DNA of 64,000 bases from Spirochaeta isovalerica. Its GTDB lineage: Bacteria; Spirochaetota; Spirochaetia; DSM-2461. The stretch lies in NCBI RefSeq assembly GCF_014207565.1, contig NZ_JACHGJ010000012.1, forward strand, positions 1-64,000, read 5' to 3'. Positions 10,201 through 17,200 of this stretch are shown one piece after another. How positions within the stretch are numbered: the first letter of the stretch is position 1; each line of letters starts with the position of its first letter. A program made the translations under genes and the position numbers. A model generated the notes under the pieces. It worked only from the letters and a program-made list of their open reading frames with translations. It was not told the DNA's origin and ran no database searches.

Positions 10201-11563
10201 GGAGGAATGGGAGAGAGTCCTTCCCGACAAAGCCTTTTCCGACGACGATGACTTTTTCTCTCTGGGAGGCGATTCATTCGGGCTCATCACCATTTTCGCC
10301 AGTCTGGAAAAAAAATTCCATGTAACGCTTCAGGAGCTTTTCGACCACAGCACCATCAATGATCTGGCCTCCTTTATCCTGGAAAACAAAACGCTGACCC
10401 TGTCGCCGGAGATAAGAGACCTGAGGGTCTGGGATCAGGTTTCCCTTCTGGCCCGGGAGCGGAAAAGACTGCGGGAATATGAGCAAAGCCAGTACGAACT
10501 CTATTATTCGACCTTAGTCCAGGATAAAACCTTCGAAACCATACTTTTAACAGGTGGGACGGGCTTTTTCGGCATCCATCTGGCAAAAACGATCCTGGAG
10601 CGATCTGTATCAAGTTTGTTTTTGCTGGTTCGCGGCGAAACAGAAGAGAAAGCCCGGAACCGCTTTGCAGAACTCTGGAGCTACTATTTTGCCGGATCCG
10701 AACTGACGGAATGGAGGGACCGCCTCATTTTTCTCTGCGGAGACCTGACTAAGGAGAAGCTGGGTCTCGATAAGGCTCTTTGGGATTCCCTCGGCGACAG
10801 GGTCGATACGATCATTCACGCCGGCGCCAATGTCCGGCATTACGGCCAATATGAGGATTATGTGGGAACCAATATCCGCGGAACCGAAACTCTTCTGTCT
10901 CTTATGGAGAAAGGAAGGGACAAAGAATATCATTATATCAGCACCATCAGTCTGCATTTGCTGGAGAGAAGAGGGGGATTCGGCTTCTTCTACGAAAGCG
11001 ATTTCCCATCGGAACCGCATCTGGAAAACAATTACCTTGAGTCGAAATGGGAAGCCGAGCGGATTTTGCGAACCAGCGGAATGAATGTCAGGATCTACAG
11101 GCTCGGAAATCTGGTCGGGAGTTCCGATAAGGGGATCAATCAGATCAATCGCAGCGGAAACGCTTTCCTGCGATCCCTGGACGCCTATGTTAGAATCGGA
11201 GCCGTTCCCGATCTTGATGAAGAGTTCATCGACATGACCTATGTCGATCAGGCCGCCGAAGCGGTGTGGCTGCTGATGAGGACGACCACGCCTCTGCGAT
11301 GCTTTCACGTTCTGAATCCCCTGCGGATTGCCATGAGGGATCTCGGCGCTTCTTTCGGTCTGTCCGTGATGGAAGTCGGGGAATTCCTCGACCGCTTCGA
11401 AAAAGAGAGCGACCTTTTTACCTTTGCTCCTTATCTGAAATATCCGGAACTGCTCTTTTCCGATCCCCGAAGCGACCACACCGATGTCATATTGAAAAAA
11501 GGCGGACATAAGTGGATATATCCGGAAAAAGAGTATATCCTATCGATAAGCAAGCACCCCTGA
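7298..11563 (+). CDS. One-module nonribosomal peptide synthetase with terminal reductase (C-A-T-R)
   Basis: A 1421-residue multidomain enzyme. Condensation domain (about 10-430) with intact HHIISDA at about 139-145; adenylation domain (about 455-960) with FTSGSTGRPKG (about 597), LYGPTEAAV (about 742), YRTGDL and the late RIELGEIE motif; thiolation domain with LGGDSF, phosphopantetheine Ser about 992; thioester reductase from about 1080 with LLTGGTGFFG and the YLESK catalytic pair near 1245. The specificity residues read by eye are D-V-P-H-V-C-L-V-E, which I cannot assign firmly. The R domain implies reductive release as an aldehyde or alcohol. An N-terminal C domain on a lone module suggests acylation of one amino acid (inference). 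No phosphopantetheinyl transferase, transporter or other tailoring gene is adjacent. Confidence 0.93.
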   Translation: MMAMKKNRIIKRDLSGPQKGVHFSEFSSGSLPVNTIAVRYFFEAFVPITHFEAAVNQTLISFPTLRMRMSSESVTARQYITPFAPLAFSDYTPFADEKECKVWADSLVKEKIPYWDSPLADFHPFRIGNDRYGFVFRAHHIISDAWTYQLVTEEIFANLKRNYPYELKRERKGSYLLYLKEEESYLNSERYVSDKDYWKQALLPVPPRVGFFFSKHPSSHSAERNNFTIDDGTSRRINDFCSLKKITPSVFFLWILSATIALASNNREFLIGMLTHNRISKKEKRIAGMFVNTIALKIKSDFQSSLWDNLQKIQQELAGGMRRQRFPVSSLFVNEESGKETVFNSLEIVYSYNSVKYPFDSRFHYCGAENFPLLIRPYIDDESRFSIDMDYRTDSIDIDRILILQENFLTVLEAALDDCDRLLHTTPWISSRHINRVLKTFNKPVALPEQKVLVHQILETREATDPGAPALSFNGQTLSYGELNIRANRIARKLRETLGEGEHLVALLMDRSFDLVAVLYGILKAGYAYVPINSHHPAKRNRLILEEAKPSLILSDCRETAELYGGCLVLSEWEDASARTGNLDLDLPMERLAYVIFTSGSTGRPKGVMVEHGAVVNRLLWMKDYYNLGPEDCFIQKTPYTFDVSVPELFGWPLGGGRLHLLLPGEEKNPPAIIDALKKHSASIVHFVPSMLRAFLEYVETAHRIDELKSLRLVACSGEVLPGEAASRFFGLFERASVRLLNLYGPTEAAVEVTAHECSGGFHRLLPIGFPISNVQILILSPRGDILPPGIRGELCIAGPCLARGYLNAPDLTEKAFTAHPRAAGGRIYRTGDLASWNESGEILFHGRMDHQVKIRGNRIELGEIEGALESHPAISAAVVLVQNDKRGNQSLACHYTASQPCSDRNLRDYLTDRLPPYMIPQLWKEEKRLPLTSSGKIDRNNIEPVAVESFENSDRNRRGFTIESAIREEWERVLPDKAFSDDDDFFSLGGDSFGLITIFASLEKKFHVTLQELFDHSTINDLASFILENKTLTLSPEIRDLRVWDQVSLLARERKRLREYEQSQYELYYSTLVQDKTFETILLTGGTGFFGIHLAKTILERSVSSLFLLVRGETEEKARNRFAELWSYYFAGSELTEWRDRLIFLCGDLTKEKLGLDKALWDSLGDRVDTIIHAGANVRHYGQYEDYVGTNIRGTETLLSLMEKGRDKEYHYISTISLHLLERRGGFGFFYESDFPSEPHLENNYLESKWEAERILRTSGMNVRIYRLGNLVGSSDKGINQINRSGNAFLRSLDAYVRIGAVPDLDEEFIDMTYVDQAAEAVWLLMRTTTPLRCFHVLNPLRIAMRDLGASFGLSVMEVGEFLDRFEKESDLFTFAPYLKYPELLFSDPRSDHTDVILKKGGHKWIYPEKEYILSISKHP

Positions 11564-11644
11564 TAATATTAATTCCGCATCTAGCCAAAATCCCTTTCAA
11601 TTGTATAATGGTTGGAATGCCTATGAGGTGGGAGGAGAAAATTT

Positions 11645-13558
11645 TTGAAAATTCAGGTCCGCCTGATGCTGGCCATTGTGCCGGTTCTGGTGGTTATTTA
11701 TATAGTTACGACAATATTCACAAGCATATTCTCAACCAATCTTCTTGAGGAGCAGGTCCGCGAGAACGCCAAGCTACTGAGCCACAGTTATTCCAAGCAG
11801 CTTGATTCGACCATCGAGGAGTATTTCAATGTGGGCCAGGACCTGGGCAACGCCGTCATCACGTCCATAAACGTCGAGACGACGCTGCAGGTTTTTATAC
11901 GACGCTATTCCCAGTTCACCAATGTCTTTTACACCCCGGCCGACGGGAAAGTCTTCCATATGGCTCCCTATCGTTCCGAGTTTATGAATTTCGATCTCAG
12001 TTCCATGAACGCCTGGCGTTACGCCTATGAAAACAAGCTTCCGGCCGTATCGGAGCCCGGGGTCTATTTCGGCAGGAAAGCGGTCATCTTTTTCGCACCG
12101 GCCATGCTGGCCTATGTCTTGAACCAGGAGCCGACAGTAGAGGGGATCGTAGCCATGGTCCTCCCTCTCGATGAGCTTTTCACCCATATAAGTGGCGTTT
12201 CCATCGGAGAAAGCGGATCCATTTTCGTCATAGACGGGAAAAGCCGGTTTCTCTATCACAACGACAGCAGCCTCATCCTGGATTCGGGCCTCGAACAGTC
12301 GCCCGACTATGCCGCAATGGAGCCAATTGTGCGTGCCATGAAGGAACAGAAAAGAGGTTTCGGAACTTACGAAGGCGATAAAGGCCGCAATTACATAGCC
12401 TTTTCACCCGTTCCATCGGCCCGATGGTCCCTCGGCGTTTACGATTCCTATTCGCAGATTAATGCCCGGGTATCGGGACTCGTGCTTATCAATCTGTTGA
12501 TAATGCTCGCGGGAGTGGTCGCAGGAGCCGTGCTCATGTACTATGTCGTCCACTCGGTGGTCATACCTATCGAGCAATTGACGGAAATGGCCAAAAAAGT
12601 TTCCAAAGGCGACCGGACAGTCACCACAGATCTGAAGACCAGTTCGGAAGTGGGCGTTCTTTCCAGGTCCATAAACATAATGGTTTCCGAATTGAGAGAC
12701 AATCAGAGAAAACTGGAAGCCACGGTGGAAGAGCGGACAATGGAACTGCAGCGCACCAATGAAGAGCTGGCCCAGACCGTCGAAGAATTAAACGCCTCCA
12801 ACTCCACGCTCCAGAGAACCCGGGACGCGCTATGGACCGAAATGGAACTGGCGCACAAGCTCCAGACCGTTCTCCTTCCGGAGAAGCCGGCCATAGACGG
12901 TTATGAAGTCGCGGCATTCGTTGAGACGACGGAAACCGTAGGCGGGGATTATTTCGACGTCATACACGCCGAAGGCCGTGACTGGTTCCTCATCGGCGAC
13001 GTGTCGGGGCACGGAGTCAACTCGGGGCTCATCATGATGATGGTTCAGACATCGATACACGTGGCCCTTTCCCAGAATCCCACGATAGATCCTTCGGATC
13101 TCCTGACTATCATAAACAAGACCATCCACAATAATATCCACAAACTGGGAGAACAGCGCTATATGACGCTGACCGTTTTCGCCTGCCACGACCACGGAAG
13201 ATTTTTATTCTCCGGAGCCCATCTCCCCCTGATCTGTTATAAAAAGGATACGGGGATGCTGGAGGTCACGGAAACCAACGGAACCTGGATAGGGATCGTC
13301 GATGATATCAGCGGCATGAACGACAACGAGCCCTTCTCTCTCGAAGAGGGGGATTCGCTTCTTCTCTACACGGACGGGATAACCGAGTCGGTGAGAAAAT
13401 CGGGCGGCGATTTTACCCAGAAGGATCTGGGGAATCTCTTCGCCGAACTGGCCTTTCTGCCGGTCGACGATATAGTCAAGGGAATCAGAAAAGAGATGAA
13501 AAATCTCGTATTTGATGATGATGTTACAATCTTCGTGGTTAAGAGAGTCGAGAAATGA
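11645..13558 (+). CDS. Cache-HAMP-PP2C (RsbU/SpoIIE-type) serine phosphatase
   Basis: Membrane-bound sensor phosphatase of partner-switching systems. TM helix at the N-terminus, extracellular double-Cache-like region (about 30-275), second TM (about 280-305), HAMP (VIPIEQLTEMAKKVSKGDRT), coiled coil (about 355-400) and a PP2C/SpoIIE domain (about 405-637) with the metal-site blocks VGGDYFDVI and GDVSGHGVNSG and the closing DDVTIFVVK. The start is TTG at 11645, chosen because GGGAGGAG lies at proper spacing and the following text forms a signal-anchor; the next ATG would cut into that helix. The stop overlaps the next gene by 4 bp (ATGA), so the two act together, presumably on the same STAS/antagonist cycle. 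Confidence 0.92.
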   Translation: MKIQVRLMLAIVPVLVVIYIVTTIFTSIFSTNLLEEQVRENAKLLSHSYSKQLDSTIEEYFNVGQDLGNAVITSINVETTLQVFIRRYSQFTNVFYTPADGKVFHMAPYRSEFMNFDLSSMNAWRYAYENKLPAVSEPGVYFGRKAVIFFAPAMLAYVLNQEPTVEGIVAMVLPLDELFTHISGVSIGESGSIFVIDGKSRFLYHNDSSLILDSGLEQSPDYAAMEPIVRAMKEQKRGFGTYEGDKGRNYIAFSPVPSARWSLGVYDSYSQINARVSGLVLINLLIMLAGVVAGAVLMYYVVHSVVIPIEQLTEMAKKVSKGDRTVTTDLKTSSEVGVLSRSINIMVSELRDNQRKLEATVEERTMELQRTNEELAQTVEELNASNSTLQRTRDALWTEMELAHKLQTVLLPEKPAIDGYEVAAFVETTETVGGDYFDVIHAEGRDWFLIGDVSGHGVNSGLIMMMVQTSIHVALSQNPTIDPSDLLTIINKTIHNNIHKLGEQRYMTLTVFACHDHGRFLFSGAHLPLICYKKDTGMLEVTETNGTWIGIVDDISGMNDNEPFSLEEGDSLLLYTDGITESVRKSGGDFTQKDLGNLFAELAFLPVDDIVKGIRKEMKNLVFDDDVTIFVVKRVEK

Positions 13559-14388
13559 CAAAGCTGACCCGAAAAGTCCCTCCGAACGAGGAGGGACTGC
13601 GGAAAACGGACAAATGGCTTGAAGGGAAAATGGCCAAGCTCAACGAAGAGCAGAAGAGTTCCGTGCTGATGGCGGGGAATGAACTGCTTGAAAACGCCGT
13701 AAAGTTCCACATGGAGAAAAAGCTCTCAGCCAATGTGCTCCTGCAGGTCAATTTCTCCGAGACGGTGGAAATTCGCGTTACCAATCAGTTCGAAAACCAC
13801 GAAGAAATAGCCGGGCTTCTCCGGAACATTGACGAGATCAACAGCGGAGGCGATCCGAGGCTGCAGTACATGTACAGGCTGAAGGATATTATGGAGCACC
13901 GCGTCCCCGGCGAGAGCCGTCTCGGGCTGCTGAGAATTGCCGGAGAAGGCAATTTCGATATTCAATACGAAATTATGGGCAACAAGTTAACGGTTCGAGC
14001 CAGCAAATACATAAATCGAAAGAGGGAAAATACTATGGAATCATTGATAACGGAAGAATTCGCGGTTAACGTAAAGGATAACGACCCGGTTATTATTCAT
14101 TGGACGGGACGAAGCCGCGACCTGAACCCCTCGGCGCTTCTGGACAGGTATCTGGAGGAACTGATCACGAACCTCCTCGACAAGGACGTCGTTGTCGATT
14201 TCACCGAGATGGATTCGCTCAACTCTTCCACCATCCCTCCCATACTCTCTTTTCTGACCAGTCTGGAAAAAAAGAGAATAAGGACGACGGTCCGCTACGC
14301 CGGAGATGTGTACTGGCAGAAGGCCAGTTTCAAACCCCTTTCCGTTCTGACGCGGGATTTTCAGTTCGTAACCATTCAGCCCGTTTGA
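13555..14388 (+). CDS. Kinase-like ATPase / STAS-like fusion, partner of the PP2C phosphatase
   Basis: The 277-residue protein appears to have two parts. Residues 1-150 read like a GHKL-type anti-sigma ATPase: the N-box helix AGNELLENAVKFHME is visible, but the glycine-rich lids are weak or absent. Residues 160-277 read like a STAS-type antagonist: VVVDFTEMDSLNSSTIPPIL resembles the beta-strand plus phospho-site loop of SpoIIAA, with N-S-S-T where D-S-S-G is usual. Linked kinase-like and STAS domains in one chain, translationally coupled to a PP2C phosphatase, suggest a self-contained switch. The fold assignments are from short motifs only. Confidence 0.65.
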   Translation: MTKLTRKVPPNEEGLRKTDKWLEGKMAKLNEEQKSSVLMAGNELLENAVKFHMEKKLSANVLLQVNFSETVEIRVTNQFENHEEIAGLLRNIDEINSGGDPRLQYMYRLKDIMEHRVPGESRLGLLRIAGEGNFDIQYEIMGNKLTVRASKYINRKRENTMESLITEEFAVNVKDNDPVIIHWTGRSRDLNPSALLDRYLEELITNLLDKDVVVDFTEMDSLNSSTIPPILSFLTSLEKKRIRTTVRYAGDVYWQKASFKPLSVLTRDFQFVTIQPV

Positions 14389-14390
14389 TT

Positions 14391-16547
14391 CTATAGGGTT
14401 CTCCCGTTCATCCAGCTTCTGAAATCTGACTCAGGAAGAGGGCGGCTGAACAGGAACCCCTGAACCTCATCGCATTCCAGCGCCCGGAGAAAGCCGAGTT
14501 GCTCCTCCGTTTCCACCCCTTCGGCGATTAATTCCAGATTGAGCTGTTTTCCCAGCTGAACGATCATCTGCGTCAGCTTCTGGGCTTTCGTATCATGTTC
14601 GAGATTCATGATAAAAGACCGGTCTATTTTCAACCGGTCAATGGGAAGCTTCTGCAGATAACTGAGCGACGAGAATCCCGTTCCGAAATCGTCTATGGCG
14701 ATGCTCATTCCCAGGTCCTTCGCGTGCTTCATGATGCGGATTCCCTTATCCAGATCATGCATGAGGATGCTTTCGGTAATCTCGAGCTCGATGAGTGAGG
14801 GATCGACGGCGTATTGCCCGACCGATTCGCTGAGAAAAGTCTGAAAATCGTCACCGAGAAACTGTCGAACCGAGACATTGACACCGATCCGGAATGGGGA
14901 GAACCCTTCTTTGATCCAGCGCTCCAGAAAAGCCAGTGATTTACGGAAAGCGATTTCCCCTATGTTGATGATGAGTCCCGACTGTTCGGCCACGGGAACG
15001 AAGCTGGAAGGGGGAATGAGCTCGCCTTTGCCTTTCTGCCAGCGTATCAGACTTTCGACGCCGTTCAGTTTACCGGTAATGAGGTCAAGCTGCGGCTGAA
15101 AATGGAGCAGCATCTCATCACTGTCGATAGCCCGTTTAAGATCTTTTGTAATGAGAATGCGGGATTTTGCCGAACGGTCCATTTCCCGGTCGTAGTAATG
15201 GCAGACGACGCCTTCCGCTTTTTTCGCGGAACGGAGGGCCATATCGGCTTTCTGCACCAGATCCTGGGGTGACATGTCCGGGATGTCCATTTCGATCATT
15301 CCGATGGTCGCCTTGACGGGATAGAGATCTCCTCCAATTTCAAAAGGCTCGCCGAACAGTGCAAGCAGCTTCTCAGGCACAACGGTCTCGTTCGGCCCTA
15401 TTATGGCGAAAGTGTCCCCTCCCAATCGGGCGATAAAGCTCTTATCCCTGCAGAAATGGCTCAGCCTCTCGGCTACGGTTCGCAAGAGACTGTCGCCTAC
15501 GGGATAACCCATGGAATTGTTGATTTCCGAGAACTGGATCACGTCAATGAGGGCTATATTCTGATTTTTATCTTCGCTCTGGCGCCGCAGAATCTCGTCC
15601 AGAAAACTGGTGCGGTTGGGCAGCTGGCAGAGGGGATCGAAATAGGCTGATTTGTGAAGCCTGTCCAGCAAATACTGGTTTTCGAAACCGACGGATATTT
15701 GCACGGCGAAAACATTGAGAAGCTGCTGCTCTTCCGCGCTGATGCTGTGATCGGCGTTTATTACAATGACTCCGCTGTGGATATGGTCATTGGGAATATA
15801 CAGAAAAGCCTTGCCGCCGATAAAGCGCGGCGATTCCTCGCTGAAGGTTTTCTCCGCCGACGCCCTGTCCTCTTCTCCAAGCTCTTCAAGGGACAGGCCG
15901 ATATACCGCTCATAGTTCCTGTTGGCCGATTTAACATAGGCCATACCCGATTTCCTCTTCAGGCAGATGCAGACATTGCAGGTCGAACTGAGGATCTCCT
16001 CTATCTGGGATATGACCCGATTACTGAAATCGGATACTGTTTTGCTGAGGAAGAGCTCCCGCGAGCTGGTGATGATCCTCTCCATGCCCCTTCTGTTATT
16101 GTCGAGGGTTTCGAACTGCACGTAGGATCGGATAGCCGATACGAGAGAAGAAACGAGACGCGTCCGGGTCAGTTCGGATTTCATTTTATAATCGTTGATA
16201 TCATAGGTCTGGATGACTTCCAGCTCAGGCGCTTCGCCGGCCTGTCCCGTGCGGATTATGATTCGAACGGAAAGGAGCTCGAGTTCCTTCCTGATCCGCC
16301 TGACCAAATCCAGCCCGGCATGATCAGTCTCCATGACCACGTCCAGGAGTATGACTGTCATATCCCGGTTCTGCTCGAGGATTTCATAGGCCTGACTGGA
16401 ATCATAGGCATCGAAAAACTCAATGCCGCGTTCCAATACTTCAGTGCCCCGGAGCGCCATTTTCGTTACGAGATGAGTTTGCTCGTCATCATCCACTATG
16501 AGAACTTTCCAGAATTTCTCTTCTTCCATCGGAATCATTATCGGCAT
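14391..16547 (-). CDS. Receiver-GAF-like-GGDEF-EAL protein, probable c-di-GMP phosphodiesterase
   Basis: Domains in order: response-regulator receiver (about 12-140; acidic pocket DDDE at 19-22, phospho-Asp69 in VILLDVV), a middle region resembling DUF3369/GAF (about 150-310), a GGDEF domain whose signature is changed to GGDTF (about 380), and an EAL domain (about 475-715) with ESLIRW, DDFGTGFSSLSYL, LKIDRSF and EGVET motifs intact. The degenerate GGDEF suggests no cyclase activity, perhaps GTP sensing, while the EAL domain should hydrolyse c-di-GMP. It is convergent with the preceding pair (2 bp between stops). The start is uncertain: ATGs at residues 1, 4 and 7 are close and none has a strong ribosome-binding site. 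A cognate kinase is not adjacent. Confidence 0.9.
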   Translation of the reverse strand: MPIMIPMEEEKFWKVLIVDDDEQTHLVTKMALRGTEVLERGIEFFDAYDSSQAYEILEQNRDMTVILLDVVMETDHAGLDLVRRIRKELELLSVRIIIRTGQAGEAPELEVIQTYDINDYKMKSELTRTRLVSSLVSAIRSYVQFETLDNNRRGMERIITSSRELFLSKTVSDFSNRVISQIEEILSSTCNVCICLKRKSGMAYVKSANRNYERYIGLSLEELGEEDRASAEKTFSEESPRFIGGKAFLYIPNDHIHSGVIVINADHSISAEEQQLLNVFAVQISVGFENQYLLDRLHKSAYFDPLCQLPNRTSFLDEILRRQSEDKNQNIALIDVIQFSEINNSMGYPVGDSLLRTVAERLSHFCRDKSFIARLGGDTFAIIGPNETVVPEKLLALFGEPFEIGGDLYPVKATIGMIEMDIPDMSPQDLVQKADMALRSAKKAEGVVCHYYDREMDRSAKSRILITKDLKRAIDSDEMLLHFQPQLDLITGKLNGVESLIRWQKGKGELIPPSSFVPVAEQSGLIINIGEIAFRKSLAFLERWIKEGFSPFRIGVNVSVRQFLGDDFQTFLSESVGQYAVDPSLIELEITESILMHDLDKGIRIMKHAKDLGMSIAIDDFGTGFSSLSYLQKLPIDRLKIDRSFIMNLEHDTKAQKLTQMIVQLGKQLNLELIAEGVETEEQLGFLRALECDEVQGFLFSRPLPESDFRSWMNGRTL

Positions 16548-16981
16548 AGGGACTTAAAAATAGATTAAATATTAACAGTTTTCGGAATCCTTTTGAGTAA
16601 AAAACATCTGTTAATAAATGGATAAATATTATTTAATTGCGGAATGAGCAAAAGGGCTGTCAAAACATGGAAAGCCGACTGGAACCTCTACCGGCTGTTC
16701 GGAAAGCAAAAACGTAAAAATGTAAAAAGGCCGAGCTGACGGAATGAGCTATTTCATAGTTCAGAACAATAAATCTAACAACGGATTTATATAAATAACC
16801 TGAACTGCATACTAACCTAGCTAGGTTACATAATTAAAAAACCTTACCGCAAGAAAAAACGATTTTATAGGAATTTTTCAACATCGGTTTGATAAATACA
16901 TTTTTATTTGTGAATGATTTGACATTTAAACGTTCTCAAAATACTCTAGGATTTAGATTTCTACACACTTTAGGAGAAAAA
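16548..16981. other. Intergenic region, left part of an AT-rich island
   Basis: A 434-bp stretch without a gene I can support. It becomes clearly AT-rich after about 16740, like the following 1.6 kb and unlike the flanking genes. It holds a perfect 16-bp palindrome (16813-16828) and a 31-codon GC-rich reading frame (16644-16739) encoding a basic peptide with no clear ribosome-binding site, possibly a remnant. The ribosome-binding site AGGAG of the small Nif11-like gene lies at its right end. Confidence 0.6.
16813..16828. promoter_or_regulatory. Perfect 16-bp palindrome, possible operator
   Basis: TAACCTAGCTAGGTTA is a perfect palindrome with no spacer, about 150 bp upstream of the Nif11-like gene. 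No second copy was noticed in the window. A dimeric repressor site is possible; nothing shows what binds it. Confidence 0.35.
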
Positions 16982-17191
16982 ATGAAGAATTTTATTGATT
17001 TTATTATTGATGCAGCGAAAGACAGCAAACTCTCGGATGAATTCAGTTCTCATGTAAACGAGTCTAGCCATCAAACGATCTCAAGTTGGTTTAAAGAGAA
17101 AGGCTATGACGTACACGAGAATGAATGTAAAAAAATAATTGACAATAAAGATAGTCTGTCAAGCAAAAACCTAGGTCTATATCCGTACTAA
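16982..17191 (+). CDS. Nif11-like small peptide
   Basis: A 69-residue peptide starting at the ATG preceded by TTTAGGAGAAAAA. Its text follows the Nif11 leader pattern: an N-terminal helix with F..F...A..D..L..EF (residues 4-22), then a second helix ending in W-F-K-E-K-G-Y-D-V, the usual 'EEGY/F-D/E' turn before a terminal acidic helix, and a short 10-residue tail ending LGLYPY. Nif11-like domains are best known as leaders of RiPP precursors in cyanobacteria and other bacteria. Here the tail after the domain is very short and has no Cys, so it may be a regulatory or accessory peptide instead. The gene is AT-rich, in contrast to most neighbours, and lies 9 bp upstream of the chimeric phosphatase gene, so the two are likely co-transcribed. 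Confidence 0.6.
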   Translation: MKNFIDFIIDAAKDSKLSDEFSSHVNESSHQTISSWFKEKGYDVHENECKKIIDNKDSLSSKNLGLYPY

Positions 17192-17200
17192 AATAAGGAG

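Noticed and set aside
10610-11509. 299-codon minus-strand frame inside the NRPS reductase domain
   Set aside because: Antisense to the thioester reductase with intact motifs; composition is explained by the codon pattern of the real gene.
16644-16739. 31-codon ORF encoding a basic peptide (starts MSKRAVKTWKADWN)
   Set aside because: Weak ribosome-binding site and no family. It may be a small basic protein or a gene remnant at the edge of the AT-rich island, but this is not supported enough to annotate.
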